A stretch of 64,000 nt of DNA from Pseudolactococcus raffinolactis NBRC 100932 (lineage in GTDB: Bacteria > Bacillota > Bacilli > Lactobacillales > Streptococcaceae), in the NCBI RefSeq assembly GCF_001591765.1, contig NZ_BCVN01000005.1, positions 1-64,000 on the forward strand, read 5' to 3'. This document shows, piece by piece, positions 1 to 7,255 of the stretch. The translations under genes and the position numbers were made by a program. The number at the start of each line of letters is the position of its first letter. Position 1 is the stretch's first letter. The notes under the pieces were generated by a model. The model searched no databases. It worked only from the letters and a program-made list of their open reading frames with translations, and was not told the origin of the DNA.

Positions 1-43
1 CCACTTATTGGGGGTGTTGACAGTCTTTTTCTAATTTGGGGAA

Positions 44-424
44 CTAAACAGTAATCTCCACCTTATTCCCATCAGGATCAAGGACGACAGATTCATAATA
101 ACCATCACCCGTTGTACGGGGTTTTCCGACAATTTCAAAACCTTCTTGAGCTAGGAGATTTGTCAAATCATCTACCTGCTCTTTTGTACCAACTGACATG
201 GCTAGGTGGGCATAGCCAAAATCATCTTTTGCTGTTCTTTCTGCAATATCTGGACGTGTCATAATCTCTAAACGCGTCTCATCATCAAAGCTAAGGAAAT
301 AGGACTTAAACTCTGTTTTCTTGTTATGATAAAGGTCAATGCTTTTAGCTCCGAAATAAGTCGTATAAAAGTCACGCATTGCCTCTAGGTTACGCGTCCA
401 CAATGCCAAGTGATTAATTTTCAT
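44..424 (-). CDS. VOC/glyoxalase-fold family protein
   Basis: A 126-residue single-domain protein of the vicinal oxygen chelate superfamily. It opens with the typical KINHLALWTRNLEAMRDFY pattern (first beta strand, metal-ligand His near residue 4) and ends with a LDPDGNKVEI strand; a Glu in LEIMTRP and the C-terminal VEI Glu are likely further ligands. The start at 424 is preferred over an in-frame ATG at 457 because GGAG lies 7 nt upstream of it. Exact substrate (lactoylglutathione, fosfomycin-like or other) cannot be told from sequence. It follows glnN by about 70 bases on the same strand. Confidence 0.85.
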   Translation of the reverse strand: MKINHLALWTRNLEAMRDFYTTYFGAKSIDLYHNKKTEFKSYFLSFDDETRLEIMTRPDIAERTAKDDFGYAHLAMSVGTKEQVDDLTNLLAQEGFEIVGKPRTTGDGYYESVVLDPDGNKVEITV

Positions 425-496
425 TTCAATTCTCCTACCAAACCAAAAGGATCTCAAAAGTTTAAACTTATGAAATCCTTTTATTTAATGACTTCC

Positions 497-2605
497 TTAG
501 ACTTCAAACAACAAGTCGCCATAAGATGGCATTGGCCATGCTTCTTTGTCAACGATCATTTCCAATTTGTCAACCGGTGCACGAAGGGCATCCATGGCTT
601 TAAAGACAACTTCATTAAAGAAGCGGGCTTGTACTTTACCTTCTTCTTGTTGTGCTGCTTCTGCTGCAACTTTTTCAAGTTCAGAAAGGGCTGCTTTCGC
701 TTCTTTCAACAAATCAGAAACTTGAGCCAAGATACCTGCTTGAACATCTGCATCACAGCCAGCTGCTTTAACAGCAAGGACCGTGTCTGCCAATGATTTC
801 GTATATTTGATGACAGCTGGGATGATTTGTTTTGTCGCCATGTCAATCATGGTAAGGGCTTCGATATTGATGACCTTACTGTAATTTTCATATTTAACTT
901 CTTCACGCGCTTTTAATTCAGTTGGTGTCAAGACGCCATATTTGTTGAACAAGGCAACAACATCGGCTTCACCCAAGACTTCGGTTGCATCAACCATGTT
1001 TTTGAGATTTGGCAAGCCACGTTTTTCAGCTTCTACAACCCACTCATCAGAGTAGCCATCACCATTGAAAATGATACGTTTGTGTTCTTTGGCGTATTCC
1101 GCAATCAAAGCATCAACTGCAGCATCAAAATCTTCTGCTTGTGCCAAACGTTCTGATGCATCATCAAAGGCTTCAGCGACAATCGTATTCAAAACAATAT
1201 TTGGTGAGGCAATAGAATCACGTGAGCCAACCATACGAAACTCAAACTTATTACCTGTGAAGGCAAATGGTGATGTCCGGTTACGGTCAGTCGCATCTTT
1301 CGAGATATCACGAAGTGCAGAAGACCCCGTCGCCAACACGCCACCCTTAATAGAGGTTGCAGCTGATCCACTCGCCACGTACTGATCCATGATATCTTCT
1401 AATTGCGAACCAAGGAAGATTGAGATGATAGCTGGTGGCGCTTCATTGGCACCTAAACGATGGTCATTACCTGGATCAGCAGCTGATTCACGGAGCAAGC
1501 CAGCGTATTTATCCACTGCTTTAATGATACACGCAAGAACTAACAAGAACTGTTTGTTTTCATGTGGTCGTGAGCCTGGTTCAAGCAAGTTTTCGCCTTT
1601 ATCCGTCACGAGTGACCAGTTGTTATGTTTACCAGAACCATTGACACCGGCAAATGGTTTTTCGTGCAAGAGACATTTCATGTCATGACGACAAGCAATG
1701 CGTTTCAAGGTTTGCATCACCACTTGGTTTTGGTCTACGGCAACATTGGCATTGGCATAGATTGGCGCAATTTCATGTTGAGCAGGTGCCACTTCGTTAT
1801 GTTGTGTTTTGGATGTCACGCCAGCTTTCCAAAGTTCTTCGTTAACATCTTTCATGAAGCCAGCAACACGTTGGCGGATAGTCCCAAAGTAATGGTCATC
1901 CAATTCTTGACCTTTAGGCGCAGCAGCACCAAACAAGGTACGGCCAGCGTAGATCAAGTCTTTACGTTTTAGGAAAGTCTCTTCATCGACCAAGAAATAT
2001 TCTTGTTCCGCACCAACAGAAGGTGCTACACGACTTGCAGACGTATTACCAAACAAGCGAAGTAATTTAATAGATGAATCTGAGATAACTTGCATAGAGC
2101 GGAGCAATGGTGCTTTTTGATCCAATGCTTCACCGTTATAAGAATAAAATGCCGTTGGAATCAAAAGCGTTGTACCAGCCGCATCGTGGCGAACGAATAC
2201 TGGAGAAGTCGTATCCCAAACTGTGTAACCACGCGCTTCAAAGGTCGCACGCAAACCGCCTGATGGGAATGATGACCCATCTGGTTCACCTTTGATCAAT
2301 TCTTTACCAGAAAAGGCAGTCAAGACACTACCGTCAGCTTTTGGTGCTGTGATAAACGAATCTTGTTTTTCAGCTGTTACGCCTGTCAATGGCTGGAACA
2401 AATGCGCAAAGTGAGTTGCACCTTTGCCAATCGCCCATTCTCTGATCTCATTTGCAATGACATCTGCTGTCGCAAGATCAAGATCTTTGCCTTCTTCAAT
2501 TGATTTTTTAAATTGTTTGTAAATGCTCTTTGGCAAACGTTGCTGCATGACCGCATCCGTGAAAACATCTTCAGCAAAGATTTCCGGAATATTGACTTTC
2601 TCCAT
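497..2605 (-). CDS. glnN: Glutamine synthetase type III
   Basis: ATP-dependent ligation of ammonia to glutamate in the cytoplasm. The 702-residue length and the N-terminal FAEDVFTDAVMQQRLPK and PTAFYSYNGEALDQKAPLL patterns are diagnostic of the large GSIII family, unrelated in size to GlnA. Metal/substrate residues are visible in GAEQEYFLVD (about 198-207), EVAPAQHEIAP, FAGVNGSGKHNNW (about 320) and NRTSPFAF (about 445). AGGAGA precedes the ATG by 8 nt. It lies downstream of glnR-glnA but has its own promoter with a GlnR operator, so both glutamine synthetases are probably controlled together by nitrogen supply. Confidence 0.95.
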   Translation of the reverse strand: MEKVNIPEIFAEDVFTDAVMQQRLPKSIYKQFKKSIEEGKDLDLATADVIANEIREWAIGKGATHFAHLFQPLTGVTAEKQDSFITAPKADGSVLTAFSGKELIKGEPDGSSFPSGGLRATFEARGYTVWDTTSPVFVRHDAAGTTLLIPTAFYSYNGEALDQKAPLLRSMQVISDSSIKLLRLFGNTSASRVAPSVGAEQEYFLVDEETFLKRKDLIYAGRTLFGAAAPKGQELDDHYFGTIRQRVAGFMKDVNEELWKAGVTSKTQHNEVAPAQHEIAPIYANANVAVDQNQVVMQTLKRIACRHDMKCLLHEKPFAGVNGSGKHNNWSLVTDKGENLLEPGSRPHENKQFLLVLACIIKAVDKYAGLLRESAADPGNDHRLGANEAPPAIISIFLGSQLEDIMDQYVASGSAATSIKGGVLATGSSALRDISKDATDRNRTSPFAFTGNKFEFRMVGSRDSIASPNIVLNTIVAEAFDDASERLAQAEDFDAAVDALIAEYAKEHKRIIFNGDGYSDEWVVEAEKRGLPNLKNMVDATEVLGEADVVALFNKYGVLTPTELKAREEVKYENYSKVINIEALTMIDMATKQIIPAVIKYTKSLADTVLAVKAAGCDADVQAGILAQVSDLLKEAKAALSELEKVAAEAAQQEEGKVQARFFNEVVFKAMDALRAPVDKLEMIVDKEAWPMPSYGDLLFEV

Positions 2606-2630
2606 CGTTAAGTTCTCCTGACATTTTATA

Positions 2631-2681
2631 TGTTATAACTTCTAACACCATCATTATACATTATTTTTTTATTGATTGCAA
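2631..2681 (-). promoter_or_regulatory. glnN promoter with GlnR operator
   Basis: Minus-strand promoter TTGCAA (2676-2681), 17-nt spacer, TATAAT (2653-2658). A perfect GlnR/TnrA-type box TGTTA-N7-TAACA lies at 2631-2647, covering the expected transcription start just downstream of the -10. That position predicts repression by GlnR-glutamine synthetase under nitrogen excess. Confidence 0.8.
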
Positions 2682-2737
2682 CAATAGTTGTAATTTTTAG
2701 AATTTTCTTTTTACTAATGTTCATTTTTAACAATTTA

Positions 2738-2780
2738 TAAAAAAGCACACCAGTTCTCATATACTGAGTACTGATGTGCT
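2738..2780 (-). terminator. Rho-independent terminator of glnA
   Basis: An 11-bp stem (AGCACATCAGT with ACTGGTGTGCT, wobble pairs included) at 2744-2780 on the minus strand, followed by a T-run at 2738-2744. It separates glnA from glnN. Confidence 0.85.
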
Positions 2781-2789
2781 ACGGTCTAT

Positions 2790-4130
2790 TTAATAAAGAT
2801 AGAGATAGTTGTCGATCTCCCATTGAGAGACGAATTGGGCGTAAGAGGCCCACTCTACTTTTTTCGTTTCTACAAAGTTGGTGTAAATATGTTGACCTAA
2901 GGCAGCCTTTACCACGTCATCTTCACGTAGGGCTTTCACTGCATTATGCAAGGTTGACGGTAGGTCTGTGATGCCGACTGCTTTACGCTCATCACCTGAC
3001 ATCATATAGATATTATTTTCAACTGGTGCTGGTGCTTCAAGTTTCCGCTCAATTCCGTCCAGACCACATTCTAGCAAAACAGCTAATGCCAAGTAAGGAT
3101 TCGCTGTTGGATCAACTGCTCGAAGCTCAAGGCGAGTTCCTTTCCCACGTGAAGCAGGAACACGAACTAGCGGTGAACGATTACGGCCTGCCCATGCGAT
3201 ATAAACAGGGGCTTCGTAGCCTGGGACGAGGCGCTTATAGGAATTCACCGTCGGGTTAGTAATGGCAGTGAAATTATAGGCATGGTCTAAGATACCACCC
3301 AAGAAATGGTAGGCAGTCTCTGATAACTCCAACTCACCTTTTGGATCGTAAAAGGCATTGTTGCCTTCTTGGTCAAAAAGGGACATGTTACAATGCATGC
3401 CACTGCCATTGATGCCAAATTTTGGCTTGGCCATGAAGGTCGCGTAAAGACCATGCTCACGGGCAATCGTTTTGACGACCAGTTTAAAGATTTGGATGTT
3501 GTCGCAGGCTTCCAGGACGTTGGTATATTTGAAGTCGATTTCGTGCTGACCAACGGCTACTTCATGGTGACTGGCTTCGACTTCGAAACCAAGGTCAGTT
3601 AGGACATTGACGATTTCACGGCGGGTATTATCCGCTGTATCCGTTGGTGCAAGGTCAAAGTAACCACCTTGGTCATTGACTTCAAGTGTTGGATTGCCTT
3701 TTTCGTCAAGTTTGAATAGGAAAAATTCAGGTTCAGGACCCAAGTTAAATGACTTGAAACCAGTCGCTTCCATGTGCGTTAAAGCACGTTTGAGGTTACC
3801 ACGAGGATCTCCTGCAAATGGCGTCCCATCGGGATTGTAGACATCACAAATCAAGCCTGCGACTTTGCCGTTCTCATCGCCCCAAGGGAAGATAATCCAA
3901 GTATCAAGGTCGGGGTAAAGATACATGTCTGATTCATTAATGCGGACGAAACCTTCAATGGAAGAACCGTCGAACATCATTTTGTTGTCTAAAATTTTCT
4001 CTAGCTGTTCTTCTGTTGCAGGGACTTCGACATTTTTAAGTGTCCCTAAGATGTCTGTAAACATCAGGCGCAAAAAAGTGACATTTTTCTCTTTGACTTC
4101 GCTAAGAATGTCTGCAGGTGTGATAGTCAT
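2790..4130 (-). CDS. glnA: Glutamine synthetase type I
   Basis: A 446-residue dodecameric glutamine synthetase of the Bacillus/Lactococcus GSI-alpha type, lacking the adenylylation-site insertion of proteobacterial enzymes. Signatures in order: [11 protein letters not shown] (about 50), GPEPEFFLF (about 130), [11 protein letters not shown] (metal-binding Glu/His, about 190), [12 protein letters not shown] (ATP loop, about 240) and [20 protein letters not shown] precedes the ATG. It follows glnR with a 107-base spacer containing a short hairpin. In this family the feedback-inhibited enzyme also acts as the nitrogen sensor that activates GlnR; that part is family knowledge. Confidence 0.98.
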   Translation of the reverse strand: MTITPADILSEVKEKNVTFLRLMFTDILGTLKNVEVPATEEQLEKILDNKMMFDGSSIEGFVRINESDMYLYPDLDTWIIFPWGDENGKVAGLICDVYNPDGTPFAGDPRGNLKRALTHMEATGFKSFNLGPEPEFFLFKLDEKGNPTLEVNDQGGYFDLAPTDTADNTRREIVNVLTDLGFEVEASHHEVAVGQHEIDFKYTNVLEACDNIQIFKLVVKTIAREHGLYATFMAKPKFGINGSGMHCNMSLFDQEGNNAFYDPKGELELSETAYHFLGGILDHAYNFTAITNPTVNSYKRLVPGYEAPVYIAWAGRNRSPLVRVPASRGKGTRLELRAVDPTANPYLALAVLLECGLDGIERKLEAPAPVENNIYMMSGDERKAVGITDLPSTLHNAVKALREDDVVKAALGQHIYTNFVETKKVEWASYAQFVSQWEIDNYLYLY

Positions 4131-4186
4131 ATTGTTCTCCTTTACCCCAAAACGCTATTTTGAGTCTTTGTAAATCTGTAAGAAAA

Positions 4187-4201
4187 GCGTGCTGAACACG
4201 C
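4187..4201 (-). terminator. Small hairpin between glnR and glnA
   Basis: A 5-bp GC-rich stem GCGTG/CACGC with a 5-nt loop, followed on the minus strand by TTTTC. It could partially terminate or protect the glnRA transcript; it is too short to be a full terminator with confidence. Confidence 0.4.
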
Positions 4202-4237
4202 CGCCTTTTTTATTTCACTCAGTTGCCTTATGGGTCA

Positions 4238-4600
4238 TTATCTTAAGTTTGTATTGGGTTTGTTAAATCTTGATTGTTGCATGATTTCTTGTTCTAAGAT
4301 TCTGCGTACTTCTGCGTCAGAAATGGACTGACTTTTGACTTTAGCCAGGTCTTCCTTACTCTGTTCATAAACACGTTTAATACCTGCTATGTTTAAGCCG
4401 TCATTGAGGTAGTCCTTAATTTCAAGCAGGACATCCATATCGTTAAGCGAATACATGCGGCGGTTGCCATCATTTCTTGCTGGAAAAATCAAACCTTGAT
4501 CCTCGTAATAACGAATTTGACGCGCTGTCAGATCTGTTAACTGCATAACTGTGCCAATTGGAAAAACAGCCATTGACCGTCGTAGTTCACGTTCTTTCAC
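4238..4600 (-). CDS. glnR: GlnR, MerR-family nitrogen repressor
   Basis: A 120-residue MerR-type regulator. The N-terminal winged helix contains FPIGTVMQLTDLTARQIRYYEDQGLI and RRMYSLNDMDVL, which are hallmark MerR/GlnR sequences; a helical dimerization region follows and the short C-terminal tail (KPNTNLR) is the part that senses feedback-inhibited GlnA in the family. The start is GTG at 4600 with AAAGGAGG nine bases upstream. It is first gene of glnR-glnA, has a GlnR box upstream of its own promoter, and a second box sits at glnN, so this window holds a self-contained nitrogen regulon. Confidence 0.96.
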   Translation of the reverse strand: MKERELRRSMAVFPIGTVMQLTDLTARQIRYYEDQGLIFPARNDGNRRMYSLNDMDVLLEIKDYLNDGLNIAGIKRVYEQSKEDLAKVKSQSISDAEVRRILEQEIMQQSRFNKPNTNLR

Positions 4601-4625
4601 TAATAGATACCTCCTTTACCTTCTC

Positions 4626-4687
4626 ATTATATAAAGACTTGTCAGAAAAGTCAACGGCTAATGTAAGATAAAATCACATCTTACATT
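4626..4687 (-). promoter_or_regulatory. glnRA promoter and GlnR operator inside a larger palindrome
   Basis: Minus-strand promoter TTGACT (4649-4654), 17-nt spacer, TATAAT (4626-4631). A TGTAA-N7-TCACA GlnR box occupies 4662-4678, just upstream of the -35. It sits in a longer perfect 10-bp inverted repeat (AATGTAAGAT, 8-nt spacer, ATCTTACATT) at 4660-4687, suggesting more than one way for the regulator to dock. Confidence 0.8.
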
Positions 4688-4759
4688 GACCGTTTTATGA
4701 TGACGTTTTCTTGGTCTAATAATCGTCATTATTCCGAATAATGTCACCCTGATAATCAA

Positions 4760-5029
4760 TCATACCAGGTGCGACCATTGGATATTTAGACCAGCATCTT
4801 CAAAAACATGACTGGCACGATAGGCTTTATTGGTCGTCCGACAAATGACATAATAAGATTTTTCAGGATCCAGCTCAAACTTACAATCTTCCACATCATC
4901 AATCGGAATGTTGACGGCTGTTGGAATATGAAAACTCTCAAATTGCTCACGTGGGCGAACATCCAAAACGTTTAAGTTGGGAATATCAAGTTTTTCAAAC
5001 GCTTCTAATGGTATCAGGTTAAAGGTCAT
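4760..5029 (-). CDS. Rhodanese-like domain protein
   Basis: About 89 residues forming one rhodanese domain: LDVRPREQFESFHIPTAVNI at the N-terminal half and a candidate active-site cysteine in VICRTTNKAYRAS near residue 64. The six-residue active loop suggests a sulfurtransferase-size pocket. The gene overlaps the end of ruvB; AAAGGAG inside the ruvB terminus serves it. ATG at 5029 (8-nt spacing) is preferred to GTG at 5032. Probably co-transcribed with ruvB; a link to DNA repair is not implied by the domain. Confidence 0.85.
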   Translation of the reverse strand: MTFNLIPLEAFEKLDIPNLNVLDVRPREQFESFHIPTAVNIPIDDVEDCKFELDPEKSYYVICRTTNKAYRASHVFEDAGLNIQWSHLV

Positions 5030-5032
5030 CAC

Positions 5033-6052
5033 TCAGTCTCCTTTATATTCATAACCAAAATGCTCATAGGCCTTGGCAGTCGCACAGCGTCCTTGACGGG
5101 TCCGAACCAAAAAGCCGGACTGGATCAAATATGGTTCGTACATATCTTCCAGTGTTTCGCGTTCTTCCGATATGTTAACCGCAAGCGTTCCTAGACCAAC
5201 TGGTCCACCATTGTACATCTCGATCATCGTTTTAATAATTTTTTGGTCAACATAATCAAGGCCTGAGGCATCTACATCTAACATGGTCAAGGCTTGGCGG
5301 GTGATGTCATCGTCGATGAGACCTGTTCCCTTAATTTGCGCATAGTCTCTGACACGTTTGAGCAGGCGGTTAGCGATACGCGGTGTCCCACGACTCCGAC
5401 GGGCCATTTCAAAAGCGCCATCCCCTGTGATGTCAACTTCAAAGATATCAGCGGTACGCTCGATGATTTCGGTCAAATCTTCCAGATCGTAATAGGCCAT
5501 ATGGGCATTGATCCCGAAACGCGCCCTCAAGGGATTTGAGAGCATGCCTGCGCGCGTCGTTGCACCAATCAAGGTGAAAGGTGGCAACTCCAAATGAACG
5601 CTGCGAGAGCTGTCCGAGCCTCCAATCATGATGTCAATGTAGAAATCTTCCATCGCGCTGTAGAGCACTTCCTCGACGGACATAGGCAGGCGGTGAATTT
5701 CGTCAATGAAGAGGACGTCACCAGCTTCTAGCTCATTCAAAATCGCGACTAAGTCGCCCGCTTTTTCGATGGCAGGTCCAGACGTCTGTTTAATATTGAC
5801 GCCAAGTTCATTTGCGATCACGAATGCCATGGTCGTTTTACCCAAGCCTGGGGGACCAAAGAGTAAAACGTGGTCCAATGATTCTTCGCGCATTTTGGCT
5901 GCCTTGATGAAAATATCCAGCTGTTCTTTGATTTTGTCTTGACCGATATACTGATTGAGGTATTGCGGTCTGAGGGTGCGTTCGACTAAGTTCCCGTCTT
6001 GTTCCAGATCGTAGTCCTGTAACTCCCCTGATGTTAATTTGTCGTTTTCCAT
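5033..6052 (-). CDS. ruvB: RuvB Holliday junction branch migration ATPase
   Basis: A 339-residue AAA+ motor that drives branch migration with RuvA during recombinational repair. Visible: [19 protein letters not shown]-terminal motif, Walker [10 protein letters not shown] (about 66), Walker B FIDEIHRL (about 114), sensor GATTRAG, arginine-finger region [10 protein letters not shown], and the C-terminal winged helix ending [12 protein letters not shown]. There is no clear Shine-Dalgarno. Instead an extended -10 (TGATACAAT, 6059-6067) ends so that the expected +1 falls on the A of the ATG, suggesting a leaderless message. Unlike the usual ruvAB arrangement, ruvA is separated from it by the small 6.2-6.45 kb locus. 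Confidence 0.97.
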   Translation of the reverse strand: MENDKLTSGELQDYDLEQDGNLVERTLRPQYLNQYIGQDKIKEQLDIFIKAAKMREESLDHVLLFGPPGLGKTTMAFVIANELGVNIKQTSGPAIEKAGDLVAILNELEAGDVLFIDEIHRLPMSVEEVLYSAMEDFYIDIMIGGSDSSRSVHLELPPFTLIGATTRAGMLSNPLRARFGINAHMAYYDLEDLTEIIERTADIFEVDITGDGAFEMARRSRGTPRIANRLLKRVRDYAQIKGTGLIDDDITRQALTMLDVDASGLDYVDQKIIKTMIEMYNGGPVGLGTLAVNISEERETLEDMYEPYLIQSGFLVRTRQGRCATAKAYEHFGYEYKGD

Positions 6053-6058
6053 ATCTTT

Positions 6059-6067
6059 ATTGTATCA
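6059..6067 (-). promoter_or_regulatory. Extended -10 promoter abutting ruvB
   Basis: TGATACAAT on the minus strand. Seven bases after the last T is position 6052, the first base of the ruvB start codon. No good -35 is seen. Confidence 0.5.
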
Positions 6068-6167
6068 AAAAATAGCGATTAAGTCGTTAATCATTAGCCA
6101 TATGACATGGTTACACCTTGTCATATACGTACCACACAACTCCAACTCTATTAGCGTGACGAAGAAC

Positions 6168-6196
6168 TTGCCCTTTCTACAAGAATTTGATAATAT
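6168..6196 (+). promoter_or_regulatory. Promoter of the convergent antisense RNA
   Basis: TTGCCC (6168-6173), 17-nt spacer, extended -10 TGATAATAT (TAATAT at 6191-6196). Predicted transcription start near 6203 on the plus strand. Confidence 0.6.
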
Positions 6197-6203
6197 GGAC
6201 GTA

Positions 6204-6237
6204 TAAAAAAACGCCGAGAGTACCACTCTCGACGTTT
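6204..6237 (-). terminator. Terminator of the 37-residue peptide gene
   Basis: On the minus strand a 13-bp stem (AAACGTCGAGAGT/ACTCTCGGCGTTT, one wobble pair) with a GGT loop is followed by seven T. It overlaps the 5' end of the predicted antisense RNA. Confidence 0.85.
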
Positions 6238-6261
6238 GATAAGCTTTGGAGTATTTTTTGA

Positions 6262-6375
6262 TTAACGTCTCTTTTTAGAGGCGTTTTTTATTATCTTGAA
6301 CGCACAGGCAAAATTGATACAATACTTGCCAAGCGCCGTGATAATCATCGCACTTGCTATCGCAAACTTAATCAC
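6262..6375 (-). CDS. 37-residue hydrophobic basic-tailed peptide, candidate type I toxin
   Basis: Begins with GTG at 6375, with AAGGAG eight bases upstream, and ends TAA at 6262. Residues 2-30 are largely hydrophobic and could span the membrane once (IKFAIASAMIITALGKYC onward); the C-terminus is basic (KNASKKRR). It has its own strong promoter, a structured leader and a dedicated terminator, and an antisense RNA covers its 3' end. Size, topology and charge resemble type I toxins, but I do not recognise it as Fst/Ldr, TxpA or BsrG. Too small for most gene callers. A constitutive membrane micropeptide is the main alternative. Confidence 0.65.
   Translation of the reverse strand: MIKFAIASAMIITALGKYCINFACAFKIIKNASKKRR
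6264..6289 (+). terminator. Terminator of the antisense RNA
   Basis: AACGTCTCT, TTTT loop, AGAGGCGTT (one G-T pair), then T6 on the plus strand. It lies inside the last codons of the minus-strand peptide gene. Confidence 0.8.
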
Positions 6376-6439
6376 GTCGGATACTCCTTATAGCTTATCA
6401 GCCTGATCAAGGGAGCTACCCTTAATCTAACATGATTCG

Positions 6440-6468
6440 ATTGTAGCACAGATTTAAGTTGACCTCAA
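6440..6468 (-). promoter_or_regulatory. Promoter of the 37-residue peptide gene
   Basis: TTGAGG (6463-6468), 17-nt spacer, extended -10 TGCTACAAT (TACAAT at 6440-6445) on the minus strand; predicted start near 6433, giving a leader of about 58 nt with a small AAGGG/CCCTT hairpin. The -35 lies in a short palindrome (AGTTGACCTCAACT, 6457-6470) that could be an operator. Confidence 0.7.
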
Positions 6469-6490
6469 CTCTTTACTTGTGCTATCAAAA

Positions 6491-6514
6491 TAAAAAACTA
6501 ATCTTGCGATTAGT
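6491..6514 (-). terminator. Terminator of ruvA
   Basis: ACTAATC, GCAA tetraloop, GATTAGT (6497-6514) then TTTTTTATTTT on the minus strand, starting at the ruvA stop codon. Confidence 0.8.
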
Positions 6515-7095
6515 CATTTCATCATTAATTTTAAAGCTGTTTTGATAAAACCTTCGGTTGTATCTTGTGTGCCTTCCAGCTTTTTTTGGACTTTCTTGAG
6601 TTCAGTCGCTTTGTAGCCCAAGGCGACTAAGGCTTCTAAAGCATCGTCCAACTCTGTACTTGCTGGAAGCTGTGGTCTTGCGACATCAGCTGCAACATTT
6701 TCAAACTTGCCTTCGAGGTCTAAGACCATTTGACTGGCTGTTTTCTTGCCGACGCCTGGAAATTTGGTCAGATATTTGATATCACCGCTGTCAATGGCGG
6801 TGACGAGGCCGATATTATCATCGGCTGCGATGATGGCGAGCGCTGATTTGGGGCCGATGCCTGAAACAGAAATCAGCTGTAAAAATAGGCGTTTTTCTGT
6901 TTCATCCGTAAAGCCATAAAGCGTGTGGGCATCGTCACGGATGACTTGGTGGACATAGACTTCGATGTCAGCGTTCACGAGGTTTGAAAAGACATAGGGG
7001 TTGGCGACATGGAGCAAGTAGCCAATGCCTGAGACGTCAAGCACAATATAGGTCGGTGTGATCTTGACCAAGGTGCCCTTAAGATATTCGTACAT
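6514..7095 (-). CDS. ruvA: RuvA Holliday junction-binding protein
   Basis: A 193-residue protein that binds four-way junctions and loads RuvB. Domain I is an OB fold ([23 protein letters not shown] without gaps), domain II has two helix-hairpin-helix motifs ([13 protein letters not shown], about 78-90, and [16 protein letters not shown], about 112-127), and the C-terminal domain III (about 148-193) is the RuvB-contact helix bundle. AGAAGGAAATT precedes the ATG. It lies downstream of mutL with 125 bases between; its own terminator ends the unit before the candidate toxin locus. Confidence 0.97.
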   Translation of the reverse strand: MYEYLKGTLVKITPTYIVLDVSGIGYLLHVANPYVFSNLVNADIEVYVHQVIRDDAHTLYGFTDETEKRLFLQLISVSGIGPKSALAIIAADDNIGLVTAIDSGDIKYLTKFPGVGKKTASQMVLDLEGKFENVAADVARPQLPASTELDDALEALVALGYKATELKKVQKKLEGTQDTTEGFIKTALKLMMK

Positions 7096-7126
7096 AATTT
7101 CCTTCTATAAATATGAGGTTGATTTA

Positions 7127-7255
7127 AAACTGGGTATTCCAACCACTTTTGTGTGTTTACCAACTCGCAAGCTCGCAGGTCATAAGTTAATTTGGAACGA
7201 CATAAAGATTATGCTGATTTTTAGAACTGAGTATTCCAACCACCTTTGTGAGTCT
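7127..7255. repeat. Direct repeat of the mutL 3' end
   Basis: 7127-7158 repeats 7224-7255 with 27 of 32 bases identical, 97 bases apart. The right copy encodes the last mutL codons (GGWNTQF stop); the left copy, in the mutL-ruvA gap, still reads SGWNTQF stop on the minus strand. It looks like a partial tandem duplication of the gene end. Confidence 0.7.

Larger units (their letters stand above)
6203..6290 (+). ncRNA. Candidate antitoxin RNA, convergent with the 37-residue peptide gene
   Basis: A predicted transcript of about 88 nt starting 7 bases after the plus-strand -10. It holds two hairpins: a 13-bp stem near its 5' end (6209-6237) and a 9-bp terminator stem with a T6 tail (6264-6289). 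The stretch between them (6237-6260) is unpaired. The RNA is fully complementary to the last codons and 3' end of the minus-strand peptide mRNA, the layout of bsrG/SR4- and txpA/RatA-type type I antitoxins. Existence of the transcript is inferred from promoter plus terminator only. Confidence 0.6.
6237..6400. repeat. Inverted repeat pairing the peptide RBS with its mRNA 3' end
   Basis: TGATAAGCT..GGAGTAT at 6237-6254 is repeated inverted at 6381-6400 (9 and 7 matched bases around an unmatched centre). In the minus-strand mRNA the second copy contains the AAGGAG ribosome site, and the first copy lies just after the stop codon, so a full-length transcript can fold to hide the RBS. Confidence 0.7.

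Noticed and set aside
6053-6513. Fst/Ldr family identity for the 37-residue peptide
   Set aside because: The Fst core (IIAPIxVG and WL near the end) is missing, and RNA layout fits 3'-overlap systems better than the par direct-repeat plan.
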